Source: an uncultured Collinsella sp. (GTDB taxonomy: Bacteria; Actinomycetota; Coriobacteriia; Coriobacteriales; Coriobacteriaceae). Taken from it: DNA of 14,284 nucleotides. The translations under genes were made by a program, and so were the position numbers. The stretch is taken from NCBI GenBank assembly GCA_900757465.1, contig CAAENY010000015.1:1-14284 (forward strand), read 5' to 3'. Below are positions 5,348-12,356 of this stretch, in pieces. The notes below the pieces were generated by a model, which saw only the letters and a list, made by a program, of their open reading frames with translations, was not told the origin of the DNA and ran no database searches. The stretch's first letter is position 1. Each line of letters opens with the position of its first letter.

Positions 5348-6838
5348 CTACTCGACCACGGTCGCCTCGGTCGGGATGGCCCCCAGCACTGCCGCGTACT
5401 CGGTGGGGTAGAGGCGGCTTATCGTCTGGACGTCGCGGATGAGGACGTTGCGGTCGTCGGGCTCGGTGATGCCGTAGCCGAAGGCCTCGAGCGTCTCGAT
5501 CGCCTCGCGGATCTTCTGCTGGAACATGGGGCCGGGGTCCACCCTCAGGCCGAGGTAGCCGCGCCACAGGCTCGGCGACACGCGCAGCATGTTCTGGATC
5601 TTGGACATCGGCTCGATGTCGGCGTAGACGTTGAGCGTGACCATGGCGTCCTTGTGGCCGAGAATCGACTGCAGCGCCTTGATGTCGCCGCCGTGGCGGA
5701 TCCACTGCGTCGCGAACGTGTGGCGCAGGCCGTGGAACGTGATCAGCTCGTCGTTGGTGCCCATGAGGCCGTTGGTCTCCGAGAACGTCTTGAACGCCCT
5801 GCGGATGTAGCTGGTGGTGGCGAAGGAGCCGTCCGGCCGCGACACGACGTAGCTGTCCGCGAGGTCGCGCGTGCCGAGGGCCGACGCCTCCCGGAGCCTC
5901 TGCGAATCGATCTCGTGAATCTCCTTCAGGAAGGGGAGCAGGCCCACCGGGTCGATGGGGATCGTCCTCAGGTCGTGGTTCTTGGTGTCCTTGATGAAGG
6001 AGCCCCTGTCCTTGACGTAGGCCACCGAGTGCCTGACCGTGATGAGCCCCGACTCGAAGTCGACGTCGCACCACCGCAGGCCGCAGACCTCGCCGATGCG
6101 CATCCCGGTGTGCAGGGCGAGCACGACCGCCCGCCTGAAGGTCGAGTCCGGCATCATCGAGGTCACGGAGTTGAGCTTCGGCACGAGGTCGGAGCGAAGC
6201 GCGTTCCTGGGCCTGGCGATGACCCTGGGCGCGAGGGCGCCGTCGAACGGGTTCCTCCCGATCGTGTCGTTGCTGCGCTTCAGCAGGACGGCGTAGAGCC
6301 GCTTGCCGAGCTTGAATGACTTGTTGAGCGTGTCGGGCGCCGTGCCCAGGGCGATCCTGCGCCTCGACCACGCGTTGACGTCGTCGGTCGTCACCTCGTT
6401 CACGGGGACCAGACCCAGCTCGTCGCGCTCGATGTGCAGGGCGCTGTAGTGGTAGTCGTCGCGGGTCGTCGGGGTGATCCTGTTCATCTCCAGGCAGAAG
6501 GCGATGAACTTCTCGAGCGCCTCGGAGAGCGGCAGCGCGGCGTAGTCGTCCCGCTTCTTGGCGGGAAGCCCGGTGCCGACAGCGGCCCTCGCCTCCTCCG
6601 CCTCGGCGAGCTCGAGCTCGATCTCCGACCTGAATTCCGAGAGGAAGCGCATCGCCGCCGCCTTTCCCCTCGTGCTCTGCTTCAGGCAGGGCACGCCGGT
6701 GTTCCTGGTCCTCTGGACCTTCTTCCCGGTCACCTCGTCGGCCACCGTCACGACGGCCTGCCATTTACCCTTGTTCTTCCTCACGCCGCCGGGTCCGCAT
6801 ACGCGTAAGGTTTTATTGCTGCATTTCTCGTTTTGCAT
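5348..6838 (-). CDS. int: Tyrosine-type site-specific integrase
   Basis: This 496-aa phage/ICE-type integrase integrates and excises the element at the tRNA-Pro site. ATG at 6838 has AGGAG 6 nt upstream. Residues 10-60 (VRKNKGKWQAVVTV, with basic residues) fit an arm-binding domain, about 100-200 the SAM-like core-binding domain, and 215-410 the catalytic domain. Catalytic residues are visible: R247 (TGMRIGE), K286 in the beta hairpin (KDTKNHDLR), H369-x-x-R372 (HGLRHT), H395 (LGHKD) and nucleophile Y405 (NVYADI), so the enzyme appears intact. About 90 residues follow the tyrosine, more than usual. The gene points away from the att site at 7089-7133, with 250 bp between. No excisionase gene is visible next to it. 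Confidence 0.97.
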   Translation of the reverse strand: MQNEKCSNKTLRVCGPGGVRKNKGKWQAVVTVADEVTGKKVQRTRNTGVPCLKQSTRGKAAAMRFLSEFRSEIELELAEAEEARAAVGTGLPAKKRDDYAALPLSEALEKFIAFCLEMNRITPTTRDDYHYSALHIERDELGLVPVNEVTTDDVNAWSRRRIALGTAPDTLNKSFKLGKRLYAVLLKRSNDTIGRNPFDGALAPRVIARPRNALRSDLVPKLNSVTSMMPDSTFRRAVVLALHTGMRIGEVCGLRWCDVDFESGLITVRHSVAYVKDRGSFIKDTKNHDLRTIPIDPVGLLPFLKEIHEIDSQRLREASALGTRDLADSYVVSRPDGSFATTSYIRRAFKTFSETNGLMGTNDELITFHGLRHTFATQWIRHGGDIKALQSILGHKDAMVTLNVYADIEPMSKIQNMLRVSPSLWRGYLGLRVDPGPMFQQKIREAIETLEAFGYGITEPDDRNVLIRDVQTISRLYPTEYAAVLGAIPTEATVVE

Positions 6839-7088
6839 GTCTGCTCCTAAATCCGCAGTTGATTAGAAACAGGCGGGCCCACCTGCGGGAACCCGGAGAG
6901 GCGACGATTCGGGGCTCCTACCCCCGTTGATTAAATCATCGGCTGCACCGCGCTCCTCGAAGCCGATAATATGCTATCTGGACAGACCGCGCTGAGCTGG
7001 TAAAATTTACAAATGCGGAAATGCGCTACTTGCGCTATCTGCGCGTGTTTTAACAAAATTAGCACAGGTCAGGGTCATTCTGACCCCG
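6839..7088. other. int-att intergenic region with candidate integrase arm sites
   Basis: These 250 bp have no supported gene. They hold the integrase ribosome binding site, an 8-bp direct repeat GTTGATTA (6858-6865 and 6926-6933), an inverted repeat ATCGGCT/AGCCGAT (6938-6944, 6961-6967), three tandem 9-bp units (7022-7048) and small hairpins next to the att core. Arm-type integrase sites and the int promoter are expected here. Confidence 0.5.
7022..7048. repeat. Three tandem 9-bp repeats next to the att site
   Basis: TGCGCTACT, TGCGCTATC and TGCGCGTGT follow each other without gaps, about 40 bp from the tRNA-derived att core. Short direct repeats in this position are typical arm-type binding sites for tyrosine integrases. 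This is inferred from position only. Confidence 0.5.
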
Positions 7089-7133
7089 CTGGGGGTCAAG
7101 GGGTCGCTGGTTCGAATCCAGTCGTCCCGACCA
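7089..7133 (+). other. Attachment site: 3' part of tRNA-Pro(GGG), positions 32-76
   Basis: The 45 nt fold exactly as the last part of a tRNA: anticodon loop CTGGGGG (anticodon GGG at 7091-7093), 3' anticodon stem TCAAG, variable loop GGGTC, T arm GCTGG/TTCGAAT/CCAGT, acceptor strand CGTCCCG, discriminator A and CCA. The 5' half (an acceptor strand such as CGGGACG, and a D arm) is absent upstream, so this is not a working tRNA. It begins precisely at the anticodon loop, a known crossover place for tyrosine integrases. Identity as proline follows from the anticodon. Confidence 0.85.
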
Positions 7134-7142
7134 GAGGTTTGC

Positions 7143-7178
7143 AGGTCAGGCACCTAGTGCCTGACCTTTTTTGTTTTT
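7143..7178 (+). terminator. Strong rho-independent terminator of the original tRNA gene
   Basis: AGGTCAGGCAC (7143-7153) pairs perfectly with GTGCCTGACCT (7157-7167) across a 3-nt loop, followed by a T-rich run to 7178. It sits 10 bp after the tRNA CCA end and so most likely ended the tRNA transcript before integration; it may now insulate pgsA from the element. Confidence 0.9.
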
Positions 7179-7363
7179 AGTCATCATGATTAATTTGCTT
7201 AAAGCAACGACGTTCCCGATCGATGTAACCACCGAATCAAAACGTGTGCATCAGCCACCGAAATCGACATTTTTCGACATGTTTGGAGGCAGATGTACAC
7301 GAATGCGAAATCCCCCGCCGCCCAAAAGTGCTCTCCACATGTCTGGACTCTCTATGGCTGCGC
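7179..7363. other. Upstream region of pgsA, no supported gene
   Basis: An open frame joins this stretch to pgsA but its translation does not resemble the family and no ribosome binding site precedes the early starts, so it is treated as non-coding. CGACAT occurs twice (7265-7270, 7275-7280), and GACATGT (7276-7282) has an inverted partner ACATGTC (7337-7343); this may be a regulatory site. Confidence 0.4.
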
Positions 7364-7392
7364 TGGATAGACATCGCCGGAACGGGTATAGT
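7364..7392 (+). promoter_or_regulatory. Candidate promoter of the pgsA run
   Basis: TGGATA (7364-7369) and TATAGT (7387-7392) are 17 bp apart, matching sigma-70-type boxes at 4 and 5 of 6 positions, 36 nt before the GTG start of pgsA. Confidence 0.45.
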
Positions 7393-7428
7393 ATCGAAAG
7401 TTTTGTCGTTAACCAGCGGGGGAGTCCT

Positions 7429-8133
7429 GTGGGCATCAAAAAGAAGATCAAAAAGGAGCTTATCGGCACTTCCGATTACCCGTCGAATAAGATCTTTACG
7501 ATCTCCAATTTCATTACCTTTACGCGCCTGATCCTCACCCTGGTATTTCTGTACCTGTTTGTGACGGATAACAACCGCGTCATCGCCATCGTTATCTACG
7601 CCGTTGCCGCATCCACCGACTGGATGGACGGTCAGATCGCCCGCATGACTAAGACGGTCTCGTGGCTCGGCAAGGTCATGGATCCCATTTGCGACCGTGC
7701 GCTGCTGTTCACCGGCGTGCTGGGACTGGTGGTTCGCGGAGAGCTGCCAATCTGGGTCTGCGTGCTCATTATTGGCCGCGACATCTATCTGGGCATCGGC
7801 ACGCTTATCGTGCGTCATTATCATCGTCGCCCCATCGATGTCGTCTTTCCCGGAAAGATTGCCACAGCGCTGCTCATGACCGGCTTCTCGCTCATGCTGC
7901 TCGGGTTCCCCGTTATTGACGGCCTGCATCTTTTACCTTCATCCCTTACGGCCTTCCCAGGCCTCAACGGAAGCTCGGTGCCCCTCGGCATCTTCTTTGT
8001 GTACGGCGGCGTGATCTTCTCCATGCTCACGGCTGTCATCTACTCCATTAAGGGCGGAGTGGCCATTAAACAGGCTCTCACGCATCCCGAGGACGAGGAC
8101 ATCGACTTTCTGAACCCTGAAATCGAAGACTGA
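7429..8133 (+). CDS. pgsA: CDP-alcohol phosphatidyltransferase, probable phosphatidylglycerophosphate synthase
   Basis: This membrane enzyme moves a phosphatidyl group from CDP-diacylglycerol to an alcohol, probably glycerol-3-phosphate, the first committed step to phosphatidylglycerol. The start is GTG 7429, with GGGGGAG just upstream; earlier in-frame Met codons lack a binding site and extend past the normal N-terminus. The 234-aa product holds the full family motif: DWMDGQIAR (D64, D67, G68, A71, R72), G81, D85 and D89 at correct spacing. Hydrophobic segments occur near 27-46, 50-62, 91-112, 142-163 and 192-212. The FHA gene follows 66 bp later. Related actinobacterial enzymes (PgsA2 type, phosphatidylinositol-phosphate synthase) share the motif, so the acceptor alcohol is not fixed by sequence alone. 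Confidence 0.88.
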   Translation: MGIKKKIKKELIGTSDYPSNKIFTISNFITFTRLILTLVFLYLFVTDNNRVIAIVIYAVAASTDWMDGQIARMTKTVSWLGKVMDPICDRALLFTGVLGLVVRGELPIWVCVLIIGRDIYLGIGTLIVRHYHRRPIDVVFPGKIATALLMTGFSLMLLGFPVIDGLHLLPSSLTAFPGLNGSSVPLGIFFVYGGVIFSMLTAVIYSIKGGVAIKQALTHPEDEDIDFLNPEIED

Positions 8134-8199
8134 TTCGTTGGGGTATGATTACGTACGGTTCATTATTTGCGGCACGTCCGCGATAAGTTAGGGGTTGTC

Positions 8200-8634
8200 A
8201 TGGACAACATGGTTAACAATATGCCTCAGAATGATAAGACTGCTGACGCTACCTGCGTATTCCGCGTGCCTTCAAGCGACGTCACCGTTCCCGACCTCAT
8301 GGCCAACGTGCGCATCACCGCCCCCGTTCTGTCCATCGTCAAGGGTCCGCAGACTGGTGCCGCTTTTGAGCTCGAGGACGATGTGACCACCATCGGCCGC
8401 GATCCCGCGAACGGAATCTTCCTCAATGACATGACCGTTTCGCGCAGCCATGCGCGCATTATTCGCGAGGGCCTCGGCGCTCGCATCGAGGACTTGGGCT
8501 CGCTCAATGGCACCTGGGTCGACGGTGCCATCGTCAATGCAGCCCCGCTGCACGACGGTTCTTCCGTGCAGATCGGTACGTTTACGCTCATCTACCACGA
8601 GAGCACGCCGGAGCGCATCGAAACCGGTGAGTAG
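8200..8634 (+). CDS. garA: FHA-domain protein, GarA/OdhI-like
   Basis: This 144-aa protein has one forkhead-associated domain (about 43-133), which binds phosphothreonine: IGRD (65-68), SRSHA (81-85) and LGSLNGT (99-105) are the conserved binding loops. The start is ATG 8200, with TTAGGGG 5 nt upstream. The N-terminal tail has DATCVFR (T18), resembling the ETTSVFR motif of mycobacterial GarA and corynebacterial OdhI, whose threonine is phosphorylated by Ser/Thr kinases and then bound by the protein's own FHA domain. In those species it regulates 2-oxoglutarate and glutamate enzymes; the target here is unknown. The gene lies between pgsA and an ftsR-like merR gene, as in Mycobacterium. The symbol is by similarity and order. 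Confidence 0.82.
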   Translation: MDNMVNNMPQNDKTADATCVFRVPSSDVTVPDLMANVRITAPVLSIVKGPQTGAAFELEDDVTTIGRDPANGIFLNDMTVSRSHARIIREGLGARIEDLGSLNGTWVDGAIVNAAPLHDGSSVQIGTFTLIYHESTPERIETGE

Positions 8635-8637
8635 GGC

Positions 8638-9516
8638 ATGGCCGAATGCCACTATCTGAGTATCGGCCAAGTCGTCAACCTACTTCGAGGCGCATACCCC
8701 GATCTTTCGAACTCAAAAATTAGATTTCTAGAGGATGAGGGGCTCATTACCCCTCATCGTACGCCTAAGGGATACCGTCAGTACTCCAAGGAGGACGTTG
8801 ATCGCCTAGAGGTCATTCTGCACTTGCAGAAGACCCGCTACATGCCGCTCAACGTGATTAAGCAGCGCTTGGAAAACGCCACGGACCTGTCAACGCTCGC
8901 CTACGAGGTGGGCTTGCTGTCCGATGTTCCGCTCAAGACGGAGCCCAAGGAGACTAAACAAAAGCTGCATCCCATCGAGACCATTCCCGATATGCTGGGC
9001 GTCGAGATTTCGTTTATCCGCTCGCTCGCCGAGAACGACCTCATTCGCATCATCAAGAGTCCGCAGAATCGTGAGCTCGTCGATGGCCGCGATTTTCCGA
9101 TTATCCGTTACTGCTCCGAGCTGTCACGCTTCCATATCGAGCCGCGCAACCTGCGCCAGTACGTGTCTTCCGCCAACCGCGAGTCCTCGATGTTTGAACA
9201 GGTGCTCGTGAGCATGCTCGGAATGGATACCTCCGATGACGAGCGCGACGCCAAGCTCGAGCGTGCGTTTAAGAAGCTTCACGACCTGACGGAAGGTGTG
9301 CACACTGCGCTGCTCAAGAACCGCGTTTTTGAGTCGCTCAACGCTGTGGTCGAGGACGCCGACATCGATGCACTCGATGAGGAAATTACTCGCTCCGAGT
9401 CCACCAAGGCCAAAAACGAAGAGACAGCCGCACCGGCTTCGCACGAGGATTCTCTCGTAAAGCCGCTCAAGGTCGTCGCCCCTTCGCAATCCGGCACCGC
9501 CACCGCGGGCAAATAA
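8638..9516 (+). CDS. ftsR: MerR-family transcriptional regulator, FtsR-like
   Basis: ATG 8638 lies 3 nt after the FHA stop; its binding site GGTGAG lies inside the end of that gene, so the two are translated together. Residues 7-77 form a MerR winged-helix domain (YLSIGQVVNLL, then KIRFLEDEGLITPHRT and GYRQYSKEDVDRLEVILHLQ). The rest (about 115-235) resembles the second domain of actinobacterial FtsR/Rv1828 (SRFHIEPRNLRQYVSSANRE; HTALLKNRV). The tail (about 245-292) is polar and low in complexity. FtsR in Corynebacterium activates ftsZ; a similar cell-division role here is inferred. There is no Cys pair of a metal-sensing MerR. Confidence 0.83.
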   Translation: MAECHYLSIGQVVNLLRGAYPDLSNSKIRFLEDEGLITPHRTPKGYRQYSKEDVDRLEVILHLQKTRYMPLNVIKQRLENATDLSTLAYEVGLLSDVPLKTEPKETKQKLHPIETIPDMLGVEISFIRSLAENDLIRIIKSPQNRELVDGRDFPIIRYCSELSRFHIEPRNLRQYVSSANRESSMFEQVLVSMLGMDTSDDERDAKLERAFKKLHDLTEGVHTALLKNRVFESLNAVVEDADIDALDEEITRSESTKAKNEETAAPASHEDSLVKPLKVVAPSQSGTATAGK

Positions 9517-9522
9517 CCGCTA

Positions 9523-9534
9523 CCGAAATTTCGG
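9523..9534. promoter_or_regulatory. 12-bp palindrome CCGAAATTTCGG between merR and apt
   Basis: A perfect palindrome in the 40-nt gap ahead of apt, upstream of its ribosome binding site. It is too short to be a convincing terminator and has no T-run; it may be an operator or chance. Confidence 0.3.
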
Positions 9535-9556
9535 CAACCCATTGAAAGGTCATGTA

Positions 9557-10087
9557 ATGTACGACTTCGAATCTCAAATCGTCGACATCCCCGACTATCC
9601 CGAGCCCGGAGTCATCTTTAAAGACATCACGCCGCTCTTTGGCAATCCCGAGGCGCTCAAAGCCATGACCGATGCCCTCGCCGAGCACTTTGCCGGCATG
9701 GGAATCACCAAGGTCGTGGGTCCCGAGGCTCGCGGCTTTATGGTTGGCGTACCGGTGGCTGTAGCCCTTGGCGCCGGCTTTGTTCCCGCACGTAAACCGG
9801 GCAAGCTACCGCGCGAGACCGTGAGCCAGAGCTATGAGCTCGAGTACGGCACCGATTCAATTGAGATCCATGCCGACGCTATCAGCTCTAAAGATACCGT
9901 GTTGATTCTGGACGACTTGGTCGCGACGGGCGGAACCGTCGAGGCAACAGGTAAACTGGTGCGAGATATGGGCGCAAAGCTTGTCGGTTACGGTTGTATC
10001 CTAGAGCTTGCGTTTCTCAACCCGCGCGAGAAGCTCACGCCGTCTGATGACGATGTGGAGCTCTTTAGCCTGGTGACGGTGGACTAG
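9557..10087 (+). CDS. apt: Adenine phosphoribosyltransferase
   Basis: This enzyme makes AMP from adenine and PRPP in purine salvage, in the cytoplasm. The start is ATG 9557, with GAAAGG 7 nt upstream; a TTG at 9542 would place the binding site inside the gene. The 176-aa product has the normal Apt length, the N-terminal pattern IPDYPEPGVIFKDITPLF (11-28), the substrate motif VVGPEARGF (53-61), the flexible-loop region KPGKLPRET (80-88) and the PRPP motif VLILDDLVATGGT (115-127, acids D119 and D120). It lies in the same run as the ftsR-like gene (40-nt gap) and the hydrolase gene (32-nt gap). Confidence 0.95.
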   Translation: MYDFESQIVDIPDYPEPGVIFKDITPLFGNPEALKAMTDALAEHFAGMGITKVVGPEARGFMVGVPVAVALGAGFVPARKPGKLPRETVSQSYELEYGTDSIEIHADAISSKDTVLILDDLVATGGTVEATGKLVRDMGAKLVGYGCILELAFLNPREKLTPSDDDVELFSLVTVD

Positions 10088-10119
10088 CCGTTACCCTTAG
10101 TTACTGGAAAGGAAGCTAC

Positions 10120-11247
10120 ATGCGCACAGCAAACACGCACAAAAACATGGCACGCTGCGCTGCTACGGCAACCCTCGCTTGTGTTTTGGGCTTGGGCCTC
10201 GCGGCTCCTGCCTACGCCGATACCGCATCCGACCTTGCCGCTGCTCGTACTAAGCTCGAGCAGATCGGTACCCAAACCCAGCAGATTTACGATGAGCTCG
10301 CCACGCAGACGCAGGCGCTCGATCAGACTGCTGGCGAGATCACGCAAAAGCAGCAGGAGATCGCCGATGGTCAGGCCAAGCTCTCGACCTATGTCGCCGG
10401 CGAGTACAAAACCGGCGGTCTGAGCCTGCTTCAGGTTCTGACGGGTGTCGATGACCTGAGCGATATGCTCAACCGTCTGTTCTACTACGGCAAAGTTTCC
10501 GATAAGCAGGCTCAGACCATTCAAGAGGTCAAGGAACTTAAGCAGCAGCTCACCGATAAGCAGTCCGAGCAGGAAAAGAACGTCGCCGCCACGCAAAAGA
10601 AGGTCGACGAGCTTAACGCCCAGCAGGCTGAAGCCCAGAACGTCGTAAACTCTCTGGATTCACAGCTGCAGGCCGAACTAGCCGCCGAGGCCGAAGCCAA
10701 CGCCGCGCTGCAGGCCGGCATCAACGCCAGCACCGCCGAGAAAGCCACGGTGAGCAACGAGACTGCCGGTACGACCGAGAACACCAACAACGGTGGCCAG
10801 ACCAGCAATAACAACAACCAGGGCGGCAACACTCCGGCTCCTACGCCGGCACCTGCTCCGACGCCGCAGCCCTCCACGCCTGCTCCGGCTCCGACGCCTT
10901 CTGCTCCGAGCCAGTCCGTCGATGGCGGTTCTGTTGTCTCGCGTGCATACAGCAAGCTTGGTTGTGCTTATTCCTGGGGCGGAATTGGCCCGAACAGCTT
11001 CGACTGCTCTGGTTTTGTTAGCTATTGCCTCACTGGTCGCTATTGCCGCCTGGGCACCACGGGCACCTTTATGGGCTGGACGCGTGTGTCCGATCCGCAG
11101 CCCGGTGACGTTGTGGTCAACTCATACCACACCGGCATTTACATCGGTGGCGGTCAGATGATTCATGCTTCCGACTACAACACGGGTGTTATCATCAGCT
11201 CCGTTGCCGCCGGCATGAACAATAACTACATCTTCGTGCGTTACTAA
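10120..11247 (+). CDS. Secreted NlpC/P60 peptidoglycan hydrolase with coiled-coil N-terminus
   Basis: This 375-aa protein starts at ATG 10120, with GGAAAGGAAG just upstream. A signal peptide (about 1-33; basic start, hydrophobic core, cleavage near AYA-D) sends it out of the cell. Residues 35-200 are long heptad-rich helices (many Gln, Lys, Leu and Ala), like the coiled-coil regulatory part of PcsB/RipA-type proteins. An Asn-rich and Pro/Ala/Thr linker (about 215-266) leads to the NlpC/P60 domain (about 270-375) with nucleophile C296 in FDCSGF and histidines H337 (YHTGIYIG) and H349 (MIHAS). Such enzymes cut cell-wall peptides, often for daughter-cell separation; the exact bond is inferred only by family. 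The coiled coil probably keeps the enzyme inactive until a partner binds. Confidence 0.93.
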   Translation: MRTANTHKNMARCAATATLACVLGLGLAAPAYADTASDLAAARTKLEQIGTQTQQIYDELATQTQALDQTAGEITQKQQEIADGQAKLSTYVAGEYKTGGLSLLQVLTGVDDLSDMLNRLFYYGKVSDKQAQTIQEVKELKQQLTDKQSEQEKNVAATQKKVDELNAQQAEAQNVVNSLDSQLQAELAAEAEANAALQAGINASTAEKATVSNETAGTTENTNNGGQTSNNNNQGGNTPAPTPAPAPTPQPSTPAPAPTPSAPSQSVDGGSVVSRAYSKLGCAYSWGGIGPNSFDCSGFVSYCLTGRYCRLGTTGTFMGWTRVSDPQPGDVVVNSYHTGIYIGGGQMIHASDYNTGVIISSVAAGMNNNYIFVRY

Positions 11248-11272
11248 GTCATCTTACACAGCGTGTGAATGT

Positions 11273-11312
11273 GGACCTCGTGGCTTTAAGTCGCGAGGTC
11301 CATTCTTTTTTT
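11273..11312 (+). terminator. Rho-independent terminator after the NlpC/P60 gene
   Basis: GGACCTCG (11273-11280) pairs with CGAGGTCC (11294-11301), followed by ATTC and a run of T residues. It ends the pgsA-to-hydrolase run. Confidence 0.88.
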
Positions 11313-11325
11313 CTCTCTCATCTTA

Positions 11326-11360
11326 GACGGCTATCTAGTATTCAAAACTAGATAGCCGTC
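11326..11360. promoter_or_regulatory. Inverted-repeat operator upstream of degV
   Basis: Two perfect 14-bp arms (GACGGCTATCTAGT and ACTAGATAGCCGTC) flank a 7-bp centre. The inner 25 bp (11331-11355) recur with few changes at 13006-13030 in front of the DUF1836 gene. The site ends next to the expected -35 of degV, a typical activator position. There is no T-run, so it is not a terminator. Confidence 0.75.
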
Positions 11361-11380
11361 CATTCGGTTTGCAAGAAGGC

Positions 11381-11386
11381 TATAAT
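11381..11386 (+). promoter_or_regulatory. -10 box of the degV promoter
   Basis: A perfect TATAAT lies 29 nt before the degV start. At 17-bp spacing the -35 hexamer would be GTCCAT (11358-11363), a poor match, which fits a promoter that needs an activator at the adjoining inverted repeat. Confidence 0.6.
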
Positions 11387-11415
11387 TGTTGATGAACAAT
11401 TAGAAAGGACCCTCT

Positions 11416-12282
11416 ATGAGCTGGGCACTTATCTCCGATTCAAGCTGCAACCTCCGCGATTGGCAACCGACCGCGCCCTATACCACCTTTGCATTTGCGC
11501 CCCTCAAAATTCGAGTGGGGGAGCGTGAATTCGTCGATGACCTTTCGCTCGATGTTCATGAGCTCAACTGCGCTGTTCAGGCGGAGACGAACGCTTCTTC
11601 GAGCGCTTGTCCCAGCGTAGGGGAGTGGGCCGAGCTCTTCAAATTGGCAGACAAGACCATCTGCATGCCGATCTCTGAGGGTGTGTCGGGCAGCTACAAC
11701 GCGGCAGCCACTGCTCGCGATATGGTTCTTGCCGAGGAGCCCGACCGACAGATTCATCTAGTCAATTCACGCGCAGCTGGCGGCAAAATGGACCTCATTT
11801 TCTTGCTGTTCGACCGCTATCTTGCAGACAATCCGAATGTCTCATTCGAGGATGCTTGCGCATACTTCGATAGCCTTGAACAGAACAGCAAAATCCTCTT
11901 CAGTTTGTGCAATTACGAAAACCTCGCCAAAGCCGGACGTATCCCTAAGGCAGCCGGCGTCATTGCCAACAAGCTCAATATCCGCATTTTGGGCACGGCG
12001 AGTGAGGCCGGTAAAATCGAACTCGTGGGGCACACGCGTGGCGAAAAGAAGATGCTCAACAAGATCATCGACACTATGGAATCCGAGGGCTTTACGGGCG
12101 GTGAGGTCATCATCGATCACGTTGAGAACGAAGCTGGAGCCCAAGCGCTTACTGATCGCATTGTCGAACATTGGCCCGGCTCCAAGACCATCATCATGCC
12201 CTGCAACGGCCTGGATTCCTATTACGCCGAGATGCACGGCCTGATCATCGGCTACGGCATGGGCGTAGCTTCGGGCAAATAA
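11416..12282 (+). CDS. DegV-family (FakB-like) fatty-acid-binding protein
   Basis: DegV proteins bind a fatty acid and, as FakB, present it to the kinase FakA for phosphorylation before it enters phospholipid synthesis. ATG 11416 has AAAGGA 7 nt upstream. The 288-aa product carries the family's marks: the start LISDSSCNL (5-13), SACPS (63-67), ISEGVSGSYNAA (86-97), VNSRAAGG (116-123), NLAKAGRIPKAAG (169-181) and a C-terminal GYGMG. The first conserved motif has SACPS where many members have TSQPS, so ligand choice may differ. It is convergent with the DUF1836 regulator, with which it shares an operator motif. No fakA gene is in the window. Confidence 0.9.
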   Translation: MSWALISDSSCNLRDWQPTAPYTTFAFAPLKIRVGEREFVDDLSLDVHELNCAVQAETNASSSACPSVGEWAELFKLADKTICMPISEGVSGSYNAAATARDMVLAEEPDRQIHLVNSRAAGGKMDLIFLLFDRYLADNPNVSFEDACAYFDSLEQNSKILFSLCNYENLAKAGRIPKAAGVIANKLNIRILGTASEAGKIELVGHTRGEKKMLNKIIDTMESEGFTGGEVIIDHVENEAGAQALTDRIVEHWPGSKTIIMPCNGLDSYYAEMHGLIIGYGMGVASGK

Positions 12283-12299
12283 AGTCCAACCAAGCAAAA

Positions 12300-12347
12300 A
12301 AAACGGGCGGGACAAAGCGACAGATGGCTCTTTGTCTCGCCCGTTTT
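12300..12347. terminator. Two-way terminator between degV and the DUF1836 gene
   Basis: Two 18-nt arms (12300-12317 and 12330-12347) pair with one G-T wobble around a 12-nt loop. An A-run on the left and TTTT on the right give a U-tract on either strand, so it can end both convergent transcripts. Confidence 0.88.
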
Positions 12348-12356
12348 ATACGTCGG

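Larger units (their letters stand above)
1..7133. mobile_element. Right-hand part of an integrated element at a tRNA-Pro gene (left end outside window)
   Basis: A complete tyrosine integrase gene (5348-6838, minus) lies next to a 3' fragment of a tRNA gene (7089-7133), the usual layout of the remnant end of a tRNA-integrated element. Right of 7133 come the tRNA's terminator and conserved core genes; left of it lie accessory genes of mixed base composition. No second copy of the tRNA fragment is visible at 1-7088, so the other end, with the intact tRNA, should lie further left. Whether everything from 1 to 7133 belongs to one element is inferred. No conjugation, phage structural or excisionase gene is visible, so its class (ICE, prophage or genomic island) cannot be told. 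Confidence 0.65.

Noticed and set aside
4715..6319. Plus-strand open frame of 534 codons
   Set aside because: It lies antisense to the intact integrase, has no family-like segment, and its length follows from GC-rich codons on the opposite strand.
5316..6764. Second long minus-strand frame (482 codons) over the integrase
   Set aside because: The translation is Arg/Gly/Asp-rich with no motif; the other frame has all integrase catalytic residues.
7056..7133. Complete tRNA gene
   Set aside because: No 5' acceptor strand or D arm matches the 3' part; only positions 32-76 are present.
7237..7929. Minus-strand frame of 230 codons over pgsA
   Set aside because: Antisense to a gene with the full CDP-alcohol transferase motif; no ribosome binding site or recognisable domain.
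10084..10596. Minus-strand Leu-rich frame of 170 codons
   Set aside because: The mirror of coiled-coil codons (CAG, AAG, GAG) in the hydrolase gene gives Leu-rich antisense translation; not a gene.
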